Of a DNA stretch of 64,000 bases, positions 1 to 7,595 are shown in pieces; the first letter of the stretch is position 1, and every line of letters starts with the position of its first letter. The stretch is from assembly GCF_947488835.1 (NCBI RefSeq), contig NZ_CANLBK010000001.1, forward strand, positions 62,001 through 126,000, given 5' to 3'. Source of the stretch: an uncultured Marinobacter sp. (GTDB lineage: Bacteria > Pseudomonadota > Gammaproteobacteria > Pseudomonadales > Oleiphilaceae). The position numbers were made by a program, and so were the translations under genes. Under the pieces are notes generated by a model, which saw only the letters and a program-made list of their open reading frames with translations, had not been told where the DNA came from and searched no databases.

Positions 1-2084
1 TGCGGCTGCGCCGCAAAGCCATGGTCGTTTCAATGCTGCAGTACGTTAGCCAGGCTTTTAACGATATTGGCAAGTTCCGGCCCCGACAGGCCGCAGGTGC
101 CCTTGATGAAGTTGATCGCGATTCCCTGAGCCTGCTGGAGCATTCAGACCTGGAGCAGCAGGTAGCGATTGATAACCTTATCAATAAGCTGCGAAATCAA
201 TATCAGGCCCCCATCCAGCTTTTGTCTTTGCGGGTGAACCACCTGGTGAAGGGGGTGGATCTCTCCGGCAGTCAGATGCCTCTCAGTCCCGAGGTGATCT
301 GTGGCGGTATCGCAGAGGCTTGTGCTGATCTGGATATCGATATCCGTGCAAAACTTGTTGTTCTTAAACTGTTTGACCGTTTGTTGGCGGATACGCTCGG
401 TGATTTCTATCAGGAAGCTAACCGCACGCTGGTTTCAGAAGGTGTTCTTCCGGATGTAAAGCGTCCACCAGCCCGTTCCGCCGGTGCCAGGTCTGCGACC
501 TCCGCCCCGGTGCCGCCAAGCTCAATGCAGCAAGGCGCGAGTGAAGGGTCGGGTGAGGTCAGTGGTGGCCAGTATTACAGTCATGACCAGATCCAGGGCG
601 GTGCTTCCTATGCAACGTTTTCCGAATTGAGCGCGCTCCTGCATCAAAGAGGTGCATCCCAGGCTATGTTAGAACCGGACAAGGCTGATGAAGCCTACCT
701 GGATACTGATGGGTTGCTGGCTCGTCTCAGCGAGGCACAGACATCGTTCGCGCAGTGGGAAGGCGGTGACGTGGCTTCTCTCGATCAGCGGCTTCAGCCT
801 GTTCTCAGGGCGGCTAGTGGCGAGAAAGCGAACATTGGGCAGGTAGACAATGATGTCATAAACCTGGTTTCCATGTTGTTTGACTTTATTCTGGAAGACC
901 GGCAATTGCACCCGGTTATGAAGGCGCTCATAGGGCGCTTGCAGATACCCGTTTTGAAGGTTGCCCTGAGCGACAAAAACTTTTTTAACCGTGGTGGGCA
1001 CCCGGTACGAAAATTATTGAATGAACTGGCGCTATCTGCCATTGGTTGGAGTGAGAAGCGGGCCGGCCAGCGCGATCCGCTGCACGAAAAGATCGAAACG
1101 GTGGTGGACCGGGTGTTGAGTGAATTCACCAACAACGTGTCACTCTTTGATGAGCTCTTGAAGGATTTTTGTCACTTCACGGACCTTGATCGCCGCCGTC
1201 GGGAACTGGTAGAGCAACGCTTGCGCGATGCGGAGGAAGGTCGGGCTCGGCAGGAGCAGGCGTCGAAGGTTACTGACACTCTGATTCAGCAGCATACCGC
1301 TGGCAGGGATATTCCTGAGCCTGTGCACGAAATGCTCACAGAAGCATGGACAAAGTACCTGCAGTGGGTGGTATTGCGGGAGGGGCAAGACAGTGAACGC
1401 TGGGCAGACGCAAAAGAGCTGACTGGCCACCTTGTTTGGAGTGTGGATCCTCAGCCTGTAGAGAGCTCCACCCGAAGCGACTTGCTTCGCGCAATCCCGG
1501 CTATTGTGGATGATTTCCGCAGGGCGCTTCAGGAAATTTCCTGGGATCCGTTTGCAACAGATACCGCGGTAAGAGATCTCGAACTGGCGCACGTGGACGT
1601 GTTTCAGCGTTTGGCAACGGCCCCGTCGCGGCCAGTACCGGCGGTGGAAGATGAAGAACCACTCATTGAAACTTTTGTAGTGCCAGAGACCGAGGCTACA
1701 CCGCCGGACACCGGAACGAAGGCTGAGGCGAATATACAGCAGCAACCTGAAGTGGTGGGGTCGCTAGTCGAAGCGTCCTCTGAGTCGGTTGAGGAAGATA
1801 TTCCGGAACGGTGGCTGATCAGGGCAGACGGCCTTCGCGTTGGCGCCTGGGTAGAGCTTACCCGCGAGGAAACCAAGCTTCGTTGCAAGCTGGCTGCCGT
1901 TATCAGAGCCACCGGCAAGTACATTTTCGTTAACCGCAGCGGTGCCAAAGTGGCGGAGTATCATCGCCAGGAGTTGGCAGCCGCAATGGCCGCTGGCTCG
2001 GTATGCATGCTTGACGATGGGCTTATCTTCGACAGAGCACTGGAATCCATCATCGACAATCTGCGCAACACTCGCAAAGATTGA
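1..2084 (+). CDS. DUF1631 family protein, 5' end cut by window edge
   Basis: The reading frame is open to the window edge: codons before the first in-frame ATG (position 21) read RLRRKA, so the true start lies upstream and about 690 codons are visible. The N-terminal part matches the DUF1631 pattern as I recall it (PLSPEVICGGIAEA, then RAKLVVLKLFDRLL, then SEGVLPDVK). A low-complexity Ala/Pro/Ser linker follows at about residues 150-190, then a long helical region rich in charged residues. The last 85 residues (from RADGLRVGAWVEL) look like a PilZ-type beta domain, which in other proteins can bind cyclic di-GMP; that function is inference. No RxxxR-type PilZ motif is obvious. The following gene, ampD, is unrelated. 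Confidence 0.8.
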   Translation, partial: RLRRKAMVVSMLQYVSQAFNDIGKFRPRQAAGALDEVDRDSLSLLEHSDLEQQVAIDNLINKLRNQYQAPIQLLSLRVNHLVKGVDLSGSQMPLSPEVICGGIAEACADLDIDIRAKLVVLKLFDRLLADTLGDFYQEANRTLVSEGVLPDVKRPPARSAGARSATSAPVPPSSMQQGASEGSGEVSGGQYYSHDQIQGGASYATFSELSALLHQRGASQAMLEPDKADEAYLDTDGLLARLSEAQTSFAQWEGGDVASLDQRLQPVLRAASGEKANIGQVDNDVINLVSMLFDFILEDRQLHPVMKALIGRLQIPVLKVALSDKNFFNRGGHPVRKLLNELALSAIGWSEKRAGQRDPLHEKIETVVDRVLSEFTNNVSLFDELLKDFCHFTDLDRRRRELVEQRLRDAEEGRARQEQASKVTDTLIQQHTAGRDIPEPVHEMLTEAWTKYLQWVVLREGQDSERWADAKELTGHLVWSVDPQPVESSTRSDLLRAIPAIVDDFRRALQEISWDPFATDTAVRDLELAHVDVFQRLATAPSRPVPAVEDEEPLIETFVVPETEATPPDTGTKAEANIQQQPEVVGSLVEASSESVEEDIPERWLIRADGLRVGAWVELTREETKLRCKLAAVIRATGKYIFVNRSGAKVAEYHRQELAAAMAAGSVCMLDDGLIFDRALESIIDNLRNTRKD

Positions 2085-2156
2085 TCCGTGGTAACAGGTG
2101 TTACTTTGTGATTCAATCAGATCACAGTGTAATGCTCTGATAATAATGGATTCATC

Positions 2157-2807
2157 TTGCCCCATTCAGCCTCCGATCATGGTAGTACAGCTAATTACGG
2201 CGAAAACATAGAGGCGCTTCGCCAAACGGGGCGCCTTGAAGGTGCTCGCTGGTGTCCTTCGCCGAATTACGGCCCTCGCCCGGAAAGCGCGACCATAAAC
2301 CTTCTGGTGGTGCACAGTATCAGCTTGCCGCCCGGCGAGTTTGGTGGCCCCTACATTGAAGACTTCTTCACCAATAGCCTGAATCCGGATTTGCATCCTT
2401 ACTTCGCAACCATTGCGGAGATGCGCGTGTCGGCCCACGTACTGATTCGCAGGGATGGCAGCCTGGTTCAGTTTGTCAGCCTGCTGGAAAGGGCTTGGCA
2501 TGCGGGCCGATCCAGTTTTCAGGGTGTACAAGAGTGCAACGACTTCTCTATTGGCGTTGAGCTTGAAGGCGCAGACGATGTTCCTTATACGCTCGAGCAA
2601 TATCGGGCGCTGGCAGAACTCTCGGTAGTAATTTGTTCTGCCTGGCCGGCGATCACCGGCAACCGTATTACTGGCCACAGTGATATTGCTCCTGGTCGCA
2701 AAACGGACCCTGGGCCGGCGTTTGATTGGCAGCAATTTCGGGCGGCTCTACAGACAGCTCAAGCTGGAAAAAGCAGTGCCGAACAGCCTCCTGAAGGAGC
2801 AGTTTAG
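2157..2807 (+). CDS. ampD: 1,6-anhydro-N-acetylmuramyl-L-alanine amidase AmpD
   Basis: Cytoplasmic zinc amidase that removes the peptide from anhydro-muropeptides during cell-wall recycling; in many gammaproteobacteria its loss induces AmpC beta-lactamase. The 216-residue protein has the amidase_2 fold signatures: the first zinc-ligand region LLVVHSIS (His53), RAWHAG, the acidic NDFSIGVELEG strand, and the C-terminal GHSDIAPGRKTDPGP motif with the second His (174), Lys and Asp of the active site. The start is TTG: no ATG lies in frame before the conserved region, and a GGA sits about 7 bases upstream. The TGA/TAG-to-ATG junction with ampE has no gap, so the two are co-transcribed. No signal peptide, consistent with the cytosolic enzyme. 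Confidence 0.93.
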   Translation: MPHSASDHGSTANYGENIEALRQTGRLEGARWCPSPNYGPRPESATINLLVVHSISLPPGEFGGPYIEDFFTNSLNPDLHPYFATIAEMRVSAHVLIRRDGSLVQFVSLLERAWHAGRSSFQGVQECNDFSIGVELEGADDVPYTLEQYRALAELSVVICSAWPAITGNRITGHSDIAPGRKTDPGPAFDWQQFRAALQTAQAGKSSAEQPPEGAV

Positions 2808-3695
2808 ATGATTCTGGTGGTATTTCTCATTGCGTACCTGGTACGCAGACGACTTGATAGCCTGAATGCGATTTCCGGGGATGAACTTTGGCGGCGTTGG
2901 TTTCGCCAAGGCACCGTTGTTAAAGCGGGTCGTGAATCAGGGGTGGTGGCTGGTCTGGTTCTGATCACTGTGCCTGCGCTGCTGGCGGCTTTGAGCGTTT
3001 ATGCTTTTGAGCTATACGGCTGGCGGCTTGCTGCCTACCCGCTGGAAACTCTAGTGCTTGTGTTGATGATGGGCTCGCCTGGCTGGCGGCAAGCACTTGA
3101 GCCCTACGCGGAAGCTTGGCGTAAAGGTGACATGCAAGCTGCATGGCATCTTATACAGGAGCGCCTGCCTGCCAACGAGCGTGGTGCTGCTGTATCACCT
3201 GAGATTATGCACCTTGCCTTGTGCAAAGCGTTGATGTTGGCCGTATTTCAACGGTTCTTCCTTGTGGCTTTCTGGTATGTGGTGGGCGGCATTGGCTTGG
3301 CAATTTTTGTACGTGGGCTTGTGGCTCTATCAGAACAGTGGCCACAGACAGCGGCGAGACCGCGGTACTTGAACGCATGTGAATGGTTTAACTGGATACC
3401 GGTGAGGTTGCTTTCAATAACCTTTGGGATTGCCGGTGATTTGTCGGGTTGGTTGAGTGAATCCAGAGCTGCGATGACGAGTATTACGAAAAAGACGTCA
3501 GAGATCCTCATGATTTCCGCCAATGGGTCGTTAACCGGGTATGCACTTGATCCAGCCCGCTTTTCCCGGATTCATGCGGACGAATGGGCCGGTTTTGGCG
3601 GTCGCAGTTTGAGTGCGGTAAGAGACTTACTCAGCCGGAGCATGCTGGTGTGGATTTGTGCGCTTGCGTTACTGGTGATTGCAGGGGTTGTTTGA
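2808..3695 (+). CDS. ampE: AmpE-like inner-membrane protein
   Basis: Integral membrane protein encoded directly after ampD, as in enterobacteria and pseudomonads, where AmpE is a proposed sensor or modulator of beta-lactamase induction. The 295-residue protein starts with a hydrophobic segment followed by RRRLDSLNAISGDELWRRWF, characteristic of AmpE. Further hydrophobic stretches lie near residues 45-70, 75-90, 145-175 and at the C-terminus (about 275-293), consistent with about four to five membrane spans. The ATG directly follows the ampD stop codon; the AAGGAGCAG at the end of ampD can serve as ribosome site. Confidence 0.9.
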   Translation: MILVVFLIAYLVRRRLDSLNAISGDELWRRWFRQGTVVKAGRESGVVAGLVLITVPALLAALSVYAFELYGWRLAAYPLETLVLVLMMGSPGWRQALEPYAEAWRKGDMQAAWHLIQERLPANERGAAVSPEIMHLALCKALMLAVFQRFFLVAFWYVVGGIGLAIFVRGLVALSEQWPQTAARPRYLNACEWFNWIPVRLLSITFGIAGDLSGWLSESRAAMTSITKKTSEILMISANGSLTGYALDPARFSRIHADEWAGFGGRSLSAVRDLLSRSMLVWICALALLVIAGVV

Positions 3696-3798
3696 CCCTT
3701 AGTTTGGTAATAAATAGTTACTCAAGTTTTTTCGAATTTGGGCGATAATAAAAACAGAACATGCATTCATTTGTTTGCGTTTCAAAGAGAGGGTCGAT

Positions 3799-5829
3799 GT
3801 GAAGCAACTCATTAATCCCGCAGTAGCACTGATGAACCGGCTGCCGATGCTGTATAAATTCAGCCTTATCAGCATCTTGTTCCTCTTACCGATTGGTGGG
3901 TTATCCTGGCTTGTCATGACGGAACTCAACCGCTCAGTTGCAACCACAACGCGGGGCGTTGAAGGCCTTGAGCAGCTTCGCCAGATTGACCGACTTGTTG
4001 ACGCAGCTATTGATTATCGGGACTACCGTGCGCCTGGAGTCGCCAAGGATGAAGGCAGTCTAAAGGCTCTCTCCGACCAGACTGCCAGCGAAATAAATTC
4101 CATTCTTGATGCCCTGACTGCAGAGCCACGTTCCTTTGATACGTCTGGAGCCTGGGCCGAGCAAGTGGAGGCGCTCAAAGCGGAGTGGCAGAGCATTCGT
4201 GGGGATGATAACTATCAGACCAACTTTGACCCCCAGTTTAAATATTTTCAGGAATTTGTTCAGAAAGCGTTGGCCCTGATTCCTGCCACTATAGAGACGT
4301 CGGGGTTGGGCCAAGGTGCCTCAAGGGAAAACCTGCTTATTCTCGGCCTGATCCGTGAAACCCTTCCCGATGCCCGCAGCGAACTAGGTCGGGCGCGCTC
4401 CTATGGTTTGTTCGCGCTTGTTGATGGCCAGCTAGGTTACGCCCTCAGCGAAAACCTGAATGAAATCTATGATGCTTTGACTAACCGTAGTTCACTGCTT
4501 TCGCCAGCCTTGACCCTCGCGGCAGATGCGTCTCCAACCCTTGCGGCTTTGGCGGGAACAGCATTGAATCGCGTTGATGAGAGTCTTTTGAACGCCCGTG
4601 AATTGCTTGAGGTGAATGTCATTGCGCCAATGCGGCTGGAGATGGCTTGGGCGGAATACGATTCCCGGATTTCTGCAGAGTTGGAAGGCTATGTTGAGCT
4701 GAAGGAGGCTGCGTTTGATGTGGTGGCCGCCAACTTGGGAGCCAGGCTGGAGCAGGAGGTAAGTCAGCGCCGTCTCATTGTAGTGGCACTGATTGTTGTG
4801 CTGCTGTTTGTTGTGTACCTCTATGTCGGCTTCTTTATGTCTGTCCGTACTGCGATAAACCGCTTCAGCGAAGCGGCGCGCAAGGTTGCTGCTGGTGATA
4901 TGACGACCCGGATTTCCCTGGATAATCGCGATGAACTTGGCGAGTTGACCGGTGAGTTCAACAATATGACGGATCGCATAGCCGAATTGATTCGCTCTGT
5001 TGGCCAGACAACGCACGAGGTCGATCAGCAGGCTGCTCGCGTGAAGGATACAGCGGCCGCCAACAGCGAAGCGGTAGCCCGGCAGATGGCCGAGAGCGGT
5101 CAGATCAATGAAGCCATGAGCCAGATGGTAGAGGCGGTGAGTGAAGTCACTGAAAGCGCCCACCGGGTTGCTGACAGCGCCACCGCCGCAGAGCAAGATA
5201 CGGAAACCGGCCGCGGCGTTGTTTCCGATACCGTTGAAACCATCAATCGCCTGGCAACGGAGATTTCCAGTGCGGTGGACGTGATCAACCGGGTAAGCGA
5301 GGACAGCAATAACATCAGCCAGGTTTTGGTGGAAATCAAAGCCATTGCTGAGCAGACCAACCTGTTGGCCTTGAACGCTGCCATCGAGGCAGCACGTGCC
5401 GGCGAGCAAGGGCGTGGGTTTGCGGTGGTTGCAGATGAGGTTCGCTCTCTGTCCCAGCGCACGCATAAGTCCACTGAAGAAATTGAAGGCATGATTTCAC
5501 GGCTTCAAAGTGGAGTAAAAGATGCCGTAGCGGCCATGACCAATAGCCGTGATGTTACTCAGACAACCGTTCAGAAGTCGGGAGAGGTTACTGAGGCGTT
5601 GAGCAGAATTGCCAAGGGTATTTCGGTGATTGTGGACATGAGCCACCAGATTGCCCAGGCAGCTGAAGAGCAGTCGGCGGTGTCCAAAGACGTGAACTCC
5701 AGCGTTGCTCACATTGGCGAACTGGGTGAATCGACTGCTGCGAACGCTGAAGAGACTCTGGCTTCTTCCCAGGAGATGTCCGATTTGACGGCTTCTTTGC
5801 AGAGGCTTGTTGAGGCGTTTAAGGTTTAG
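3799..5829 (+). CDS. methyl-accepting chemotaxis protein
   Basis: Transmembrane chemoreceptor. From the chosen GTG it has 676 residues: membrane span near residues 18-40, a periplasmic helical sensor of about 285 residues, a second span at about 325-347 ([21 protein letters not shown]), a HAMP domain (to about 400), and a cytoplasmic coiled-coil signalling domain with the conserved hairpin tip [24 protein letters not shown]. No C-terminal CheR-tethering pentapeptide is seen. The open frame extends to a TTG at 3775, but GTG at 3799 has a good Shine-Dalgarno (GAGAGGG five bases upstream) and was preferred. The ligand cannot be read from the sequence. A hairpin repeat follows the stop codon. Confidence 0.9.
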   Translation: MKQLINPAVALMNRLPMLYKFSLISILFLLPIGGLSWLVMTELNRSVATTTRGVEGLEQLRQIDRLVDAAIDYRDYRAPGVAKDEGSLKALSDQTASEINSILDALTAEPRSFDTSGAWAEQVEALKAEWQSIRGDDNYQTNFDPQFKYFQEFVQKALALIPATIETSGLGQGASRENLLILGLIRETLPDARSELGRARSYGLFALVDGQLGYALSENLNEIYDALTNRSSLLSPALTLAADASPTLAALAGTALNRVDESLLNARELLEVNVIAPMRLEMAWAEYDSRISAELEGYVELKEAAFDVVAANLGARLEQEVSQRRLIVVALIVVLLFVVYLYVGFFMSVRTAINRFSEAARKVAAGDMTTRISLDNRDELGELTGEFNNMTDRIAELIRSVGQTTHEVDQQAARVKDTAAANSEAVARQMAESGQINEAMSQMVEAVSEVTESAHRVADSATAAEQDTETGRGVVSDTVETINRLATEISSAVDVINRVSEDSNNISQVLVEIKAIAEQTNLLALNAAIEAARAGEQGRGFAVVADEVRSLSQRTHKSTEEIEGMISRLQSGVKDAVAAMTNSRDVTQTTVQKSGEVTEALSRIAKGISVIVDMSHQIAQAAEEQSAVSKDVNSSVAHIGELGESTAANAEETLASSQEMSDLTASLQRLVEAFKV

Positions 5830-5839
5830 TTTTTAAGAC

Positions 5840-5952
5840 GGCCAGGTGTGGCGCGAAGGCTCCGGAAACACGCTGTTAATACGTCCGTGTACGCTTGGCT
5901 CCGCCATCCCTGGCTCCGCACAGTTTCCGGAGCCTTCGCGCCACACCTGGCC
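5840..5952 (-). repeat. structured palindromic repeat, copy 1 (intergenic)
   Basis: Two perfect 30-bp inverted arms (5840-5869 and 5923-5952) enclose a 53-nt core (5870-5922). Read on the minus strand, the core matches that of copy 2 (7362-7414) at 44 of 53 positions with no gaps and the same length. The arms share only the innermost ten base pairs with copy 2, including one compensated pair change; further out the sequences differ but remain fully paired. This copy lies in the 161-bp space between two convergent genes, where it could also act as a bidirectional transcription terminator, although no T-run follows it. Confidence 0.9.
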
Positions 5953-5990
5953 TGGTTATGGTGAACGCGACGTTACGCTCAGCGCGATTG

Positions 5991-6548
5991 TTACATCCCC
6001 GACTTCTTCTGATCCCACAGAATCTCTTCAGCGCCTTCCCTGCGCGCCAACACCCTTGAAGCTACAAACAACAGATCGGACAAACGGTTCAGGTATTGGC
6101 GCCCCAGTGGATTGATGGAATCCTCGTGACTGAGGGCTACCACTACACGCTCTGCTCTGCGACAAACGGCGCGGGCCAAGTGGCACTGAGCAGCAGCCGG
6201 GCTTCCGCCTGGGAGGATGAAGTTCTTTAGCGGAGGCAAAGGCTCGTTCATTTCATCCAGCAGATTCTCCAGCCAGCTGATGTGATCGTCTGTAATTGCC
6301 GTGCTACCCGGAATCGCAAATTCACCACCCAGATCAAACAGGTGATGCTGAATGCGGCGCATGGATTCCAGCATGTCATCGTCGCTGTCCAAAGTTTCGA
6401 TCAGCAGGCCAATATGGCAGTTCAACTCATCGGCCATGCCCATCGCCTCAACACGCTGAGCGTTTTTGGCAATACGGTTGCCATCGGCCAGGCCAGTAGT
6501 GCCATCGTCACCAGTGCGGGTGTAGATCTTTGAAAGGCGGTTGCCCAT
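5991..6548 (-). CDS. ATP:cob(I)alamin adenosyltransferase, PduO type
   Basis: Cytoplasmic enzyme that transfers the adenosyl group of ATP to cob(I)alamin, giving adenosylcobalamin. The 185-residue protein carries the family signature near the N-terminus (KIYTRTGDDGTTGLADG, phosphate binding), then RVEAMGMADELNCHIG, and the C-terminal active-site region RAVCRRAERVVVAL followed by LNRLSDLLFVASR, as in PduO/MMAB enzymes rather than the CobA/BtuR type. ATG at 6548 has AGGAGTAACC just upstream. It lies 22 bp behind the panE-like gene and is probably the last gene of a valS-panE-adenosyltransferase transcript. No cobalamin biosynthesis genes are nearby, so the role is likely assimilation or salvage. 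Confidence 0.92.
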   Translation of the reverse strand: MGNRLSKIYTRTGDDGTTGLADGNRIAKNAQRVEAMGMADELNCHIGLLIETLDSDDDMLESMRRIQHHLFDLGGEFAIPGSTAITDDHISWLENLLDEMNEPLPPLKNFILPGGSPAAAQCHLARAVCRRAERVVVALSHEDSINPLGRQYLNRLSDLLFVASRVLARREGAEEILWDQKKSGM

Positions 6549-6570
6549 AAGGTTACTCCTGATTGTTGAG

Positions 6571-7593
6571 TTATAGACCTTGTACTCGTTCGGTCAGCAT
6601 TTGGTTTACCGGCGTGGCAATACCATGGCGCTTTCCACGCTGAACAAGGTAGCCATTGATAAAATCGATCTCGGTTTTACGGCCAGCTATAACATCCGCC
6701 CGCATGGACGAAGTATTGCTGGCGGTATTCCTCGCCACGGTTTCGATTCGTTCCCGAAGAACCCCCGGCGCAATCGCCTCTGAGGTTTCAGCTTCCAGCA
6801 AAACCGAAATCTCCGAGCAAAGCCCGTCAATGTTCTGCTGGTAAAGAGGTGAATTCAGAATATCGCCGTTGGGGCAGTCGAGCAGGGCCGTAAACGGATT
6901 GATCCCTGCGTTAACCACCAGTTTCTGCCAAAGCCGCTGCAGAATGTTTTCCTCCACATGAATCCGCAAGCCGGTTTCAGCCAACCGTTGAACAACACTC
7001 TCGGTATGATTAACGGCAGTAGCCGTAAGTGCGCCCACCCAAGTGTCACCGGCTCCGGCATGAACCAGAATATCCGGGGAAGGGCGGTTAGCCCCTTCGG
7101 TAGTGCTGGCCGCCAAAATCGGCCGCTCCGGCCAGCGTGCGGCCACTGCCTGCTGGCTACCCAGACCGTTCTGAAATAAAACAACGGGTGTAGCAACCGG
7201 AATGCGAGGCAGCCAAGTATCTAAAGCCGCGAGGGTATCTCCGGCTTTTGTTGTTACCAGCAGAAGAGTTAGATGCTCAACTGACTGAAGCCACGGAAGG
7301 CTTACGTTAGTGCGGGCTTCACCAAAGTCCGGCGAAGCCGTCAGGGCGCCCCTCCCGAAACCTTGTGGAGCCATGGATGGCGGAACAGAGCGTACAAGGA
7401 CGTATTCACAGCGTGTTTCGGGAGGGGCGCCCTGACGGCTGACGCTACTCCCAAGTTGAGAAGCGTGCTCAGGCCGAGGCAAGAAACCACAAAGAGCAGA
7501 AGGCAAAAGGGCGGCCCAAAGCCGCCCCAAAGAACCCGCTCCAAGAATGGCAATCACCCCGCCACCCCCGGAACGCTCACCCGCAGATACCAT
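6571..7593 (-). CDS. panE: ketopantoate reductase family protein (PanE/ApbA-like) with an in-frame repeat insertion
   Basis: Probable NADPH-dependent 2-dehydropantoate 2-reductase (pantothenate pathway). It has the Rossmann motif GAGSLG at residues 18-23, TTKAGDT and QNGLGSQ loops, the catalytic-helix region WQKLVVNAGINPFTALL and the C-terminal SSMRADVIAGRKTEIDFINGYLV stretch, so the active-site elements look intact. The protein is 340 residues, whereas the family is usually near 300. Residues 52-86 are encoded exactly by the 105-bp palindromic repeat copy 2; without them the length is 305 and the N-terminal domain reads through normally. The insertion lies between the second beta strand region (CGFLPRPEH) and the next strand, likely in a surface loop. 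ATG is 2 bp after the valS stop. The symbol is by family; substrate specificity is not proven. Confidence 0.85.
   Translation of the reverse strand: MVSAGERSGGGGVIAILGAGSLGRLWAALLPSALCGFLPRPEHASQLGSSVSRQGAPPETRCEYVLVRSVPPSMAPQGFGRGALTASPDFGEARTNVSLPWLQSVEHLTLLLVTTKAGDTLAALDTWLPRIPVATPVVLFQNGLGSQQAVAARWPERPILAASTTEGANRPSPDILVHAGAGDTWVGALTATAVNHTESVVQRLAETGLRIHVEENILQRLWQKLVVNAGINPFTALLDCPNGDILNSPLYQQNIDGLCSEISVLLEAETSEAIAPGVLRERIETVARNTASNTSSMRADVIAGRKTEIDFINGYLVQRGKRHGIATPVNQMLTERVQGL
7336..7440 (+). repeat. structured palindromic repeat, copy 2 (inside the panE-like gene, in frame)
   Basis: Perfect 26-bp inverted arms (7336-7361, 7415-7440) flank a 53-nt core (7362-7414). Total length is 105 bp, i.e. 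35 codons, and the outer boundaries coincide with codon boundaries of the panE-like gene on the minus strand. The core is in the plus orientation, opposite to copy 1, and contains GGAGCCATGGATGGCGGA and GGACGTATTCACAGCGT. The reading frame through the whole palindrome has no stop. The copy is recognised from its arms and from alignment with copy 1. Confidence 0.92.
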
Positions 7594-7595
7594 AC

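Noticed and set aside
2110-2131. TGTGA and TCACA half sites before ampD that look like a CRP site
   Set aside because: The half sites are 10 bases apart, not the 6 of the CRP consensus.
5846-6115. Small open frame across repeat copy 1 and the end of the adenosyltransferase gene
   Set aside because: It consists of the palindrome and antisense sequence of a conserved gene.
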